Shown here: piece by piece, positions 1 to 8,379 of the stretch | How the letters are laid out: each line of letters starts with the position of its first letter | Numbering within the stretch: the stretch's first letter is position 1 | From: Pseudovibrio sp. M1P-2-3 | GTDB lineage: Bacteria > Pseudomonadota > Alphaproteobacteria > Rhizobiales > Stappiaceae | DNA length: 64,000 nt | Assembly (NCBI RefSeq): GCF_031501865.1 | Contig: NZ_JARRCW010000001.1 | Coordinates: 3,555,001 to 3,619,000 of the forward strand | Reading direction: 5' to 3' | Made by a program: the position numbers and the translations under genes | The notes under the pieces: generated by a model | The model's input: the letters and a program-made list of their open reading frames with translations, nothing else | The model's database searches: none | What the model was told of the DNA's origin: nothing

Positions 1-38
1 TGGACTTTTACGCCCTCGATAAAGTCTTCCAAAACACT

Positions 39-144
39 TAGAGCACATCGCGTTCATTCGCATTCACGCTGTGCACTCTAACTTGTTTATTTTGAGCGAA
101 TTCTTGTCGTTTGATTGAACTCAATCAAACGGAACGCGCTCTAA
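39..144. repeat. 106 bp dispersed palindromic repeat, copy 1
   Basis: This element matches 55239-55344 at 104 of 106 positions in the same orientation. Its ends are imperfect inverted repeats (TAGAGC near the left end, GCTCTA at the right end). The right part contains a perfect palindrome, GTTTGATTGA-AC-TCAATCAAAC in this copy. It encodes no protein. It looks like a small dispersed intergenic element of the MITE or palindromic-unit type. It lies just downstream of the PAAR gene. No gene is seen in positions 1-165. Confidence 0.85.
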
Positions 145-165
145 AGTAGCTTAAGAGCGGCCCAC

Positions 166-459
166 CTACGCGATCAAGCAGGTCGCATTACCGGTGATAA
201 TTGTGCCGCCTTGCGCGCAGGTGTCTCCCATTCGCGCAACGGGAAGTTTTTCAACCAAACACGTCACACTTCCGGCAACGATTGTATCTATCGGACCAAC
301 GCATGTGGCTGTAGCTGTGGCTGTGGCAACCGGAAGCCCGCCGATGAGGCAACTGGTAGTCCCGGGGGGCAGAATTGGGCCTCCCACATGGGGAACACCC
401 GCGGTTGCCATCGGTGATAAATGCATGTCCGTTACCCGCGAGGCTGGAAGTCCTGCCAT
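166..459 (-). CDS. PAAR-domain T6SS spike-tip protein
   Basis: This 97-residue protein is a bare PAAR domain with no toxin extension. PAAR proteins fold as a small zinc-binding cone that caps the VgrG trimer and sharpens the T6SS spike. Two PAAR-type motifs are visible, PASR at residues 5-8 and PVAR at 73-76. The Gly/Thr-rich beta repeats typical of the family lie between and after them (GGPILPPG, GDTCAQGGTIITG). It is the last gene of the long T6SS run. It follows the unknown gene at 562-1374 after about 100 bp, so that gene is a candidate cargo. The family call is secure; which cargo it carries is inference. Confidence 0.93.
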   Translation of the reverse strand: MAGLPASRVTDMHLSPMATAGVPHVGGPILPPGTTSCLIGGLPVATATATATCVGPIDTIVAGSVTCLVEKLPVARMGDTCAQGGTIITGNATCLIA

Positions 460-511
460 CCTGCTTTCCCCTAGAATTTGGTATAGGTTAGTGTTGGGCG
501 TTTCAGTGCCC

Positions 512-551
512 CATCGCCCCTTTATGCGAGAAACTCACGAAAGGGGCGATG
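512..551 (-). other. Intergenic stem-loop upstream of the PAAR gene
   Basis: A perfect 12 bp inverted repeat (512-523 with 540-551, loop of 16) lies between the stop of the unknown gene and the PAAR start. No U-run follows on either strand. It is therefore more likely an mRNA-processing or stabilising hairpin, or a leaky terminator, than a strong intrinsic terminator. Confidence 0.6.
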
Positions 552-561
552 TGTCAAAAAC

Positions 562-1374
562 TTACATCAGGAGCAATTTGTCCTTAACGGTCTCCCAGCC
601 AGCTGGCTCGGAAATAATGGCCGCTGTATCATACTGCCCCAAGAAGCGCGTTGCCCCGCGGCGTTTCAGCAGCTCGAAGATCACCGCACTTGCTGGGCCG
701 TTTGGCTTGTTTAAGGCTTTTCCGTTTCTATGCAGCAACGAACCCAAGCGCATTTCCAAGTAGGCCCGCCAATGCAGTTCCATGGCTGTGCGTGAAATAA
801 CGGTTCCGTACCCCAATCTAAGGCCCATTCCCATTGCCAGAGAAATCCCACCGGTAACAGTCCCAACCAGACCAATGGGAACAGCGGCCCCGATCAAATC
901 AGTTGTGCGGCCAGCTGCCTTGGCAGCCTTTGCAACCATACAAACCTGAATCCAATCTTGAATTGTTTTACTTTTGGGGTATTTTCTGGCTATGTCCCGT
1001 AGCATTTTCATGTGGGCTGCAGTGGAGCCAGTTGCATTGATTGAAGTAATTACCCCTGCAAGATCAACCTGAGTAACTTGCGACGATACGTGACTAATGG
1101 TTGAAACACCACTAGAAAAAATACCCAAACGGGATCTGGATACTTTGTATTGGGCTGTCTTGGGAGAATCTCCTCCATGGCCATTTACCGCAAACAGCAG
1201 ATTTGGTGGTAGCTTTGAGTCAAATTTCTCCAACCCTAATCTATCCCGAAAGTAGTGGAAGCCTTTAATAGCACTCACTGTGTAGTCACCGTAAGTACTT
1301 TGAGCAAACTCTTCGGCAAATAGCCAGATAGCAGCTTCCGTCTCGTCCTTCAGCGTGTCCAGTTTTTCTCCCAT
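562..1374 (-). CDS. Unknown protein between TssM and PAAR; candidate T6SS cargo
   Basis: I do not recognise the family of this 270-residue protein. There is no signal peptide. The N-terminal half is mixed and soluble-looking. Residues about 157-190 form a hydrophobic, glycine-rich stretch (GAAVPIGLVGTVTGG) resembling a membrane-inserting hairpin. The C-terminus is basic and then amphipathic. It starts 48 bp after tssM ends and is followed by a PAAR gene. Effector genes are often placed beside vgrG or PAAR genes, so a membrane-active effector is a reasonable inference. No adjacent small immunity gene is visible; one may lie beyond the left edge, or the protein may be structural or an adaptor. 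Confidence 0.7.
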   Translation of the reverse strand: MGEKLDTLKDETEAAIWLFAEEFAQSTYGDYTVSAIKGFHYFRDRLGLEKFDSKLPPNLLFAVNGHGGDSPKTAQYKVSRSRLGIFSSGVSTISHVSSQVTQVDLAGVITSINATGSTAAHMKMLRDIARKYPKSKTIQDWIQVCMVAKAAKAAGRTTDLIGAAVPIGLVGTVTGGISLAMGMGLRLGYGTVISRTAMELHWRAYLEMRLGSLLHRNGKALNKPNGPASAVIFELLKRRGATRFLGQYDTAAIISEPAGWETVKDKLLLM

Positions 1375-1422
1375 AAAGGTCTCCTTTGTTCTTGATATTT
1401 ATTAAATTTGGAAAGCACCACT

Positions 1423-4400
1423 TCACATAACTTTCGGCTCTTCCCCACTGCGCTCAAACAAGCTGTAGGGAAGTTCCAAATCGGAAAAGAAACCCGGAGA
1501 AAACGGGTTGTATTTCTTGTCCGTGCTAAATTGCAGAGTTGTTGTCTTTCCTTCCTTCGAGAAAGCAGAGTCGGTAACGCCGAGAGATGGGTTTATGGAT
1601 ACGTTACCTCTGCCGACAAGGCGGAACCATGACCATGGTCCCTTAAAACTGCGCGTGATAACCGGGCTATATCTTTGGAAAATCCGCAGAGTTAAATCGC
1701 CATTTTTTATCCCGGTCAAAGGCCAGTTCTGCTCACGCCAAATAATTGGCCCGTGGGTATATTGTAGTAGTGTCACCCCTGACGAGAGGTTCACTCGGCT
1801 AAGCCGACTGTCCATGAAGCTGGTGCGAACATTGAACGCAAGGAACGGTTTTCCTTCGGCAAACATGCTTTCATGGATTTGTGATGCTCTTTTCAAAGTG
1901 TTTTGAGCCTGCTCAGATAACTGGGCAGTTCCAGAGGGAATAAAGGTCTGTTGCGGGCCTTCAACATTATTGAATCTTGCAAGGTATCCATCGGCAAACT
2001 TTTGAATTTTCCCTTCGTCTCCAAACAGTTCAGTAAAAACTGCAAGCGGAAAGTTCTGGGTACTTTCAATTGCAAATGGATACTTTTCCAAAAACAGATA
2101 CTCATAGGGATCTAGAATCTGGAGTTGCCACTGACGATCAATATAGGAGTAAACGAACTCCATAGCGGACCTATCAAGGCTTACAGAGAGCGCCCTGCCG
2201 AAATTGCGAAGAATGTCCAACTCAGAGCGAGAGGAAAGCACATAGAGTTCCGAGAGCGGCGTTTCTTGGCCAACTGTCTGAAACTGGTCAAACAGGGCTC
2301 TTCCCGCTCCATCCGAAGAGCCTGCAATATTATCCAGCCACAGCATCACCGCGCGGGAATACTGGACAAACAGGTCAAATTCACTCTTGCCACCCTCCGC
2401 CGCTTGCGCAGCTTCAACATAAGGACGGAAGGCCCCGCGAATGCTCTGCGCGACATCATGTTCAAGGCTGAATGCAAGTGTGCGGTCCCTCACACCCGTC
2501 CCAGTATTTACTTCCGTCTCCAAAGGTGTCACTTCAAGCACGGTATTGGTCAAAATTGCTGCAACCAACCCTTTCATCGGGCTTTCATTGGCGCTTGAAA
2601 AGGCCTTGATCAGGATCTGTGCGTCAGCCCAGTTCTGGGCCTCTCGTAATTGCAAAGAGTCGATAAACCGCGTCCAGACAGCGATATAATCCGCCTTGTA
2701 ACGATCTGCGATACTCCGCTGAATGATACTGATCTGCGCTTCATCCAACGAGCCGATAACACTTTCATAGCTGGAAATCAGAGCATCCAGCTCCGGCATC
2801 CCCTCATCCTCAAAGAGAGCTTGGAACCCGGATTTGGTGTAGGCGCGCGGCACCAGATATGCCTGAGGTGTTGCAATTTCCTCAAAAACAGCGGTGAAGC
2901 GTGGCCCAATCTGCTGGCGCAAATCCACGCGCTCCACAAATGCACTGCGCCTCATAAGGGCTTCATACAAAAGATCAGCCGTTTCAAGACCCGACAAAGT
3001 CTTCACAACCACTTGACGAAGCTCTTCGTTTCTTAGAACAAGAGGTTGATTTAACGTAAACAAGTCATTGAGAACTGCAGCAAAAACCCTCTGAAAACCT
3101 TGGGAGACTTCGCCCTGTTCCGCCAGCGATGACACATAGTAATAAGTTAGATTACTGGCGTTTCCTGCCTGATCCTGCCGGAACTGGGCATCGAGCGAGG
3201 CCAAGTAAACCAGCTCAACCCCGTCTACCAGTGCATTGTAGGCGAACATATCCTTTTCAAGGTGGTCAAAAAGGGCGTACTGCAGCCCCTCGACAATCTC
3301 TTGATCGTATAGTTTTTTATAGGTTGAGTGTAGAGAGCCATTGGGCAGCACCTTCCGGACCAAGCTTTCATCCAGCACTTTATAGGCTTGCATGCCTTGA
3401 TGCAGCGGCGCAAGAAGTTCAACTCGCATTGCAAGCGTATCCGCGCCCTTTCCGATGGCTCCAATTTTTGAGTAATAGCTGTCAAATGCCCGCCCGACAT
3501 CCCCATTGAGAGCCACATAATCCCGGTGATTTTTCCAAATCAAAGCACCCAGAACTGTCACGAGCACGACGAGTGATGACGTCAAGGCTAGTGATTTGAA
3601 CCTGCCTTTGATAACAAAGCGCTTATTGGGCTCAATGCCAAAGCTCTCCTTGTGGTAAGCAGCTGCAAGCAAGCTCGCGCTCTTCGCAGTAACACTGTCC
3701 GCCCTATCCGTATTAAGTTGAGAGACAGGTGGAGACTGGAAAAAACGCTGGCCGCTCACTTGCCCCAAAGGATCAACGCCAAACATATCCTCACTGGCTC
3801 CGACAAAGGCAACACTTTGAAGGTTTAGCTTTTTTCGCCGTGGAGGCAGTGCGTTCGTCAGCTGCGTAATACGCTCTTTTGCCTGTGCCTTAATAAGCGC
3901 TAGCTGCATCGGCGCATTGACAACAGAAGCGCTCTCCTCTGACACCACTTGCTTTTCCAGAACTTCCAGCTGGTTGTTATTCAGTGAGCTGATAAGGTCA
4001 TTGAATAACCGGTCAATATTGTCTGCCTGCTGGCCGCTTGTTTTTTCAATAAATCCGCCCAAAATCGCATCAGAACCAAGCAAGCCGGAATGCGTTGCCG
4101 CTTTGTGTAAGTCAGGAATATGCTCAAGCCCGCTCAACGTGATGTGTAGCGGTATGTCGATACCAAAGGTTTTGCAGGCAACGTTCAGGATCCGGTTAAT
4201 AGCAGAGATGTTATTTGTTTCCGCCACATCCGGCGACATGAGCCCAGCAAGGTCATATTCCACATAAGCACCATTCACCGCGAGACTTGGCCGGTGCGAC
4301 AGGATTTGACCAAATAAAATGTTGATCATGTCAAACGACAGGTCCACTTCCGGCGCAATTTCGATGCGGTAGGCAACAGCGGTGGGCGAGGTCCAGGTAG

Positions 4401-4806
4401 ACACCTTCAAGCCCTTGGAGTGAATTGGGGCGCCCAAGCAAACATAGCCCAGTTCAGCCATGGTTGTTGTTCGCTTTCCCTTGTCCATTGCCAGAAACAA
4501 ATTCCAAGGCACTGAAAAGTCATTGCGGTCAATGGTACGCGAGCGTTCCTTGAGCTTGCGATACTGCTTTTGAATGGAGCTGCGAAGGCGCCTTAAGACT
4601 TGCGCATTTCTATCTTCAACCCAGATCTTTGAGCGGAAATAAAAAGCTGCACCTCCAACACAAAGAGACACCACAGCTAGCAAGAGCGCCCAAATTCCAG
4701 AGGCAAATCCAGACAAGAAACCGGTAAACAGCAGCACCAGTAAAACAAGAAGCTGGAGGACAGCAAGTGCTGTAAATACGCCTAAAGCTATGCGTAGAGA
4801 TCTCAT
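1423..4806 (-). CDS. tssM: T6SS inner-membrane protein TssM (IcmF/VasK)
   Basis: TssM spans the inner membrane and periplasm and, with TssL and TssJ, forms the T6SS membrane complex. At 1127 residues it has normal family length. Two TM helices lie at about residues 5-30 and 36-57. A cytoplasmic NTPase-like domain follows, then a third TM at about 405-424 and a long periplasmic region with the C-terminal beta domain. Many family members have a Walker A loop after the conserved Pro-Trp; here that position (residues 100-116) reads AMDKGKRTTT and lacks the usual glycines, so nucleotide binding is doubtful. The start overlaps the tssL stop (TAATG) and a GGAGAG ribosome-binding site precedes it. 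Confidence 0.96.
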   Translation of the reverse strand: MRSLRIALGVFTALAVLQLLVLLVLLFTGFLSGFASGIWALLLAVVSLCVGGAAFYFRSKIWVEDRNAQVLRRLRSSIQKQYRKLKERSRTIDRNDFSVPWNLFLAMDKGKRTTTMAELGYVCLGAPIHSKGLKVSTWTSPTAVAYRIEIAPEVDLSFDMINILFGQILSHRPSLAVNGAYVEYDLAGLMSPDVAETNNISAINRILNVACKTFGIDIPLHITLSGLEHIPDLHKAATHSGLLGSDAILGGFIEKTSGQQADNIDRLFNDLISSLNNNQLEVLEKQVVSEESASVVNAPMQLALIKAQAKERITQLTNALPPRRKKLNLQSVAFVGASEDMFGVDPLGQVSGQRFFQSPPVSQLNTDRADSVTAKSASLLAAAYHKESFGIEPNKRFVIKGRFKSLALTSSLVVLVTVLGALIWKNHRDYVALNGDVGRAFDSYYSKIGAIGKGADTLAMRVELLAPLHQGMQAYKVLDESLVRKVLPNGSLHSTYKKLYDQEIVEGLQYALFDHLEKDMFAYNALVDGVELVYLASLDAQFRQDQAGNASNLTYYYVSSLAEQGEVSQGFQRVFAAVLNDLFTLNQPLVLRNEELRQVVVKTLSGLETADLLYEALMRRSAFVERVDLRQQIGPRFTAVFEEIATPQAYLVPRAYTKSGFQALFEDEGMPELDALISSYESVIGSLDEAQISIIQRSIADRYKADYIAVWTRFIDSLQLREAQNWADAQILIKAFSSANESPMKGLVAAILTNTVLEVTPLETEVNTGTGVRDRTLAFSLEHDVAQSIRGAFRPYVEAAQAAEGGKSEFDLFVQYSRAVMLWLDNIAGSSDGAGRALFDQFQTVGQETPLSELYVLSSRSELDILRNFGRALSVSLDRSAMEFVYSYIDRQWQLQILDPYEYLFLEKYPFAIESTQNFPLAVFTELFGDEGKIQKFADGYLARFNNVEGPQQTFIPSGTAQLSEQAQNTLKRASQIHESMFAEGKPFLAFNVRTSFMDSRLSRVNLSSGVTLLQYTHGPIIWREQNWPLTGIKNGDLTLRIFQRYSPVITRSFKGPWSWFRLVGRGNVSINPSLGVTDSAFSKEGKTTTLQFSTDKKYNPFSPGFFSDLELPYSLFERSGEEPKVM

Positions 4807-5681
4807 TATTGTCTCTCCACTTTCATTGTTCCGCTTTGGCTGGAATAAATATATTCTTTCGCCCCTTCAGATGCAGCGGCAGCGCGGGCATCTGCAAACC
4901 TTTCGTGCACCGACTGCGCTTCTAACAGTTGCGAACTCCAACTTATCAGGCACATCACCACAATGGCCGCTCCTGCGCTGAGAAGCTTGAGCCTGACCGA
5001 GATACCGGGGCTAGGCGCGGTTGTTTCCTGAAGTGCCCGCCCCGGCATTTTTTTGGGAATTTGCAAGGGCACAAGATTGAGGCTGGTTTCCAACCTTTCA
5101 ATCAGGCGTTCACTTTCATATTCATCACCGTGACTGTATTTGCCGCGATAGCCGAGTTTTAAAAACACATAGATGATCTCAAGAAAATCACGCAGTACTT
5201 TTGGCTGCATCAAGGCTCGCTCGGTAATCTCATAGAAGCGGTTTCCCCCATCACGAAAACCGAAAAGGTCCGCCACCAGAGTACGGTTTTCCCAGCCGCT
5301 ATCTTGTCCCCACTCCCTCAAAAGAATGAATTCATCCAACACAATCGCAAAGAGCAAGCAAAGGTTTTCCGCCACAGATGGCGGATAATCCAGTTGAACC
5401 ACTTTGTATTTCAGATCAATAATTGTCCTTGTAAGCTCAAGCCGTGTCGTACTCAGCTCTTCTTCCGGCGACAGACGGCGAATAGTCCCGCACACTCCCA
5501 GCAAGTCCGCTGATATATTGATCAAAGCATTTTTCGAGCCAGAATAATGGGCGAGCAAGCGAACAAATTTCTGAATATCGCTGGAGGACAGGCGCACCAG
5601 TGCGGTGCCCGCCTTATCCCTCTGGTCTGGCGGCACAACACCTTCAGGCGTCACTGTGAGTGTTGGAGTGGAAACTTGCAT
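4806..5681 (-). CDS. tssL: T6SS inner-membrane protein TssL (DotU)
   Basis: This is a DotU-family protein of about 291 residues. It has a helical cytoplasmic domain (conserved patches such as LLFAIVLDEFILLREWG and FLEIIYVFLKLGYRGKY) and one C-terminal TM near LLSAGAAIVVMCLISWSS. A short periplasmic tail of about 45 residues follows. It has no OmpA-like peptidoglycan-binding extension, so anchoring to the wall must come from elsewhere. Three consecutive candidate starts exist (GTG at 5687, ATG at 5684 and 5681); the third has the best spacing from the AGGGAG site. It overlaps tssM by one base and sits four bases after tssK. Confidence 0.95.
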   Translation of the reverse strand: MQVSTPTLTVTPEGVVPPDQRDKAGTALVRLSSSDIQKFVRLLAHYSGSKNALINISADLLGVCGTIRRLSPEEELSTTRLELTRTIIDLKYKVVQLDYPPSVAENLCLLFAIVLDEFILLREWGQDSGWENRTLVADLFGFRDGGNRFYEITERALMQPKVLRDFLEIIYVFLKLGYRGKYSHGDEYESERLIERLETSLNLVPLQIPKKMPGRALQETTAPSPGISVRLKLLSAGAAIVVMCLISWSSQLLEAQSVHERFADARAAAASEGAKEYIYSSQSGTMKVERQ

Positions 5682-5690
5682 CATCACTCC

Positions 5691-7010
5691 CTAGTCCAAC
5701 AGGTATAAAGTTGCATCGAGCGACTGGATCCGGTCATCAACATGCAAAGCCAGAGCTTCATGCTTTTCCAGATACCGTTGCCAAAGGGCACTGCTTGTAC
5801 CGATAGAGAAAAAAGCCGCATCAGAGCGGTTGCGCAGTTCCGCTGGCGGCGTTGCAAGAGGTGCCAGCTCAACACCCGGCAAACCATGGCTGACCAGTTC
5901 CGGCATGGACGACAGGCCCGCCAACTTACACGCAAGCGAGCCAATTTCACTCAGGTGTGCAGCACCATCCGGCCCAGAAAGAGCAAGAACCGGTCTGTAG
6001 TTTCCACCCAGTAAACGGGTGGGAACAACAACCCGAAGAAGCCGCCTCTTTTCAAAAAGCTCCCGATTCCAGCCCAAAGTCTCAACTTTAGATGTATGTT
6101 CAAGGGTCAAAGCCGCGCGCAGTTTGCCAAACACACCTTCAAAGCTCCCCCCCATATTGGTAGGATCATAAACCAGCGAAGGGTCAGTCGTTCTGGCCTG
6201 CATAGCCTCCAGCTTTACAAGAAGTCCACCCGCCTCATTGTAAAACTCCCTTGCAGACAGCTTTGTGTTGGCCAGTAGATTTTGTAAAGCAAGCAAAGAG
6301 CTATTGAGAATTTGAAGTTCCATTCGCTCTGAAAACAAACTGCTTTCACTATGGGTTCTCAGCTGCGATTCAATACGGCTGGCAGCATTGGTTGCCCGAA
6401 CACCTGCCAGTGAAAGGATTTCGTCCAACCGTTCCATAAGAACCGAGGAAGCCTCTATGGAAAGGGCTCGAGGGATATAGCTCCGGTCCAGAATGACACG
6501 GCCTTGAGCCGATTTCTCCAATATGCGAGCAACCGGTATGGTGGCAAAGCCGGAAAGGTCTGAGGTCCCAAGCTTGAGGGTAACACCAACTGCGGCAACT
6601 TCCGTCTCAACGGCTTCATTGTCAGTATCGCGCAGGTCACGAAGTTCTTGAGGGCTTGTTGCGTAACGGTGCTGCCCGCTGGATGGCCCAAATTCGCAAG
6701 CCCCGTAAACTGCAAGAGGAACTGCAAGATATACGATCTCGTCAACGGTCCCCTCTGGAACGTCAAGCGTCAGCTCTTGTATCAGCTCAAAATACAAGCG
6801 ATCAGGGAAAACACCCGCCGCCTTGCGAATGGATATTTTTCCAATCTGTAAGGCATTGTCATTCAACTCCAATGAGCTAACGCCATAATCTGAACCACGC
6901 AGGTCCAACTGGGAAACGGCATCTACATATGCTCGGATCGATTTATCGGAATGCTGGAAGTGCTGAGGGGCAATAAACATGCCCTCTGTCCACACAATGC
7001 GGGCAACCAT
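5691..7010 (-). CDS. tssK: T6SS baseplate protein TssK
   Basis: This 439-residue protein carries the diagnostic TssK N-terminus (VWTEGMFIAPQHFQ). TssK is a trimeric baseplate subunit. Its shoulder domain resembles phage receptor-binding proteins, and its head docks the baseplate onto TssL/TssM. Here it lies between tssJ and tssL in the common J-K-L-M order. Its start overlaps the tssJ stop (TAATG), indicating translational coupling. Confidence 0.96.
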   Translation of the reverse strand: MVARIVWTEGMFIAPQHFQHSDKSIRAYVDAVSQLDLRGSDYGVSSLELNDNALQIGKISIRKAAGVFPDRLYFELIQELTLDVPEGTVDEIVYLAVPLAVYGACEFGPSSGQHRYATSPQELRDLRDTDNEAVETEVAAVGVTLKLGTSDLSGFATIPVARILEKSAQGRVILDRSYIPRALSIEASSVLMERLDEILSLAGVRATNAASRIESQLRTHSESSLFSERMELQILNSSLLALQNLLANTKLSAREFYNEAGGLLVKLEAMQARTTDPSLVYDPTNMGGSFEGVFGKLRAALTLEHTSKVETLGWNRELFEKRRLLRVVVPTRLLGGNYRPVLALSGPDGAAHLSEIGSLACKLAGLSSMPELVSHGLPGVELAPLATPPAELRNRSDAAFFSIGTSSALWQRYLEKHEALALHVDDRIQSLDATLYLLD

Positions 7011-7516
7011 TAGCTATCGTCTCCCCAAGAGAAGAAGGATTTTTTGCGAATGAGGGGGCTTTTGCGGTTGTGGATCTCTACACCGGACGCACCAACCGAA
7101 ACGGTTACCCCCTTCTCAAATGTTTCTGGAGAAATTGGGAGCGAAGCGCGGAACCTTTGAGTTTCATAGTCCGCATATTCAGCAAAAACGCCCAGATATC
7201 GGGTGTCCGGCTGAAGCTCAATATTCACAAGGCGCGCTTCTTTCGGGTAAAGCGCTGCAATGCTTTCCCGATCAATAATCACACCGGCCAGTTCTTCACT
7301 ACTGTCATTGTAGATTTCCCAGAAACTCGCAGATTCGAACTGAGAGCGGCTCGACAATTGATAGAACCGCAGCACCACAGGGTTGGAGCTGTCATTGTAC
7401 CGGTTAATGTTTGCCCCGCCCGACAGCCCCACTACCTTCTGCTCGGGCACACTGACTTTGGAACCCGCGCAAGCTGCAACAAGCAGGCAAACCGCCAAAA
7501 TAAGGAAATGTCTCAT
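7010..7516 (-). CDS. tssJ: T6SS outer-membrane lipoprotein TssJ
   Basis: TssJ anchors the membrane complex to the outer membrane by a lipidated cysteine. I chose the ATG at 7516 (168 residues) over longer in-frame starts because it opens with a lipoprotein signal, MRHFLILAVCLLVAAC, with the lipobox cysteine at residue 16. It also overlaps the stop of the upstream FHA gene in an ATGA junction. The mature part has the transthyretin-like beta pattern of TssJ, with a motif NPVVLRFYQLSS and a C-terminal tail. Agrobacterium T6SS is known to lack TssJ, so this system belongs to a different subtype despite the alphaproteobacterial setting. Confidence 0.93.
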   Translation of the reverse strand: MRHFLILAVCLLVAACAGSKVSVPEQKVVGLSGGANINRYNDSSNPVVLRFYQLSSRSQFESASFWEIYNDSSEELAGVIIDRESIAALYPKEARLVNIELQPDTRYLGVFAEYADYETQRFRASLPISPETFEKGVTVSVGASGVEIHNRKSPLIRKKSFFSWGDDS

Positions 7517-8379
7517 CCGCGGCGCATCTCCTCGGCAAATAGAGCAAGAAAAGTGCGATGGAACTCGCGGTTGGCGCGCTTTCTTGAAAACTGGTTGCGA
7601 TAAACCTGCCAATACCGTTTTTGCTTGTTGGCGAACCAAGGCGCATAGGCCTCCAGATCACTTTGCAGTGTTTCCGGGTCTATCTCGGATAAAAAGCGCT
7701 CCAGCGCCCGCTCCATAGCCTCCGAAATATTCTCTCTGTATGCACGCATGTGCTGGCCATTCACCAAGGGGCTGGTCAGCGCGTCCAGTTCCTGCTCGCG
7801 AATGGAAAGGTTTTCGGCTTCTTCAAAAGCGGTGTTTTGAAAGTCTTCAGGCTCTACTTTCAGGCCCGGCCCTTCTGCAAACGGGTCAAACATCAAGTCT
7901 TGTTCGAATTGAACGTCTTCTTGTTGAAAGCCTTCTTTCCGGCTCTGGGGAACAGGCTCAACTTCGGCTTCGGGGAAAAAAGGAACCGTGGAATTCATAT
8001 CCGTTTGCAAAGACAAGCGAGGCTGTTTGGGCGATGCCTCCGGTTCCCTCACCTCGCGGCGCACCACAATGCCAATGAGAAGCTTGTAATCACAAAAGCT
8101 CAGCACATCCCCATCGGCCAGCACCCAAGGCTCATTACGCTGCAAGCGTGTGTTGTTGAGGTACGTTCCGTTTATTGATGTATCAACAACCCTATGCTGA
8201 CCATCCTCTTCACGCGCAATGACCAGATGGGTGCGAGACAAGGTGCCCACCTGATCTTGCAGGCAAATGTCCGCCTCATAATCCCTACCGATTTTCAGGC
8301 TTCCCTGATCCAGATAGTATTCCCGCTGCAGGGCGGTACAGCCCTCCGGTATTTGCAGGAGTTGGATGCTTAAAGTCAT
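7513..8379 (-). CDS. tagH: T6SS-associated FHA-domain protein (TagH/ImpI type)
   Basis: FHA domains bind phosphothreonine, and T6SS FHA proteins transmit threonine-phosphorylation signals to the apparatus. In this 288-residue protein the FHA domain occupies about residues 20-105. It keeps the ligand-binding signature: GRD after strand 3, SRTH, and the NGT turn. A negatively charged linker follows. The ImpI/VasC-type C-terminal domain comes last (about 205-285, rich in Arg/Lys/Phe). No PpkA-type kinase or PppA-type phosphatase gene is present in the window, so the partner that creates its ligand is unknown. It overlaps genes on both sides by ATGA junctions. Confidence 0.92.
   Translation of the reverse strand: MTLSIQLLQIPEGCTALQREYYLDQGSLKIGRDYEADICLQDQVGTLSRTHLVIAREEDGQHRVVDTSINGTYLNNTRLQRNEPWVLADGDVLSFCDYKLLIGIVVRREVREPEASPKQPRLSLQTDMNSTVPFFPEAEVEPVPQSRKEGFQQEDVQFEQDLMFDPFAEGPGLKVEPEDFQNTAFEEAENLSIREQELDALTSPLVNGQHMRAYRENISEAMERALERFLSEIDPETLQSDLEAYAPWFANKQKRYWQVYRNQFSRKRANREFHRTFLALFAEEMRRG

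Noticed and set aside
194-763. Plus-strand frame across the PAAR gene and hairpin
   Set aside because: It runs antisense to the PAAR domain and the end of the unknown gene and has no protein-like features.
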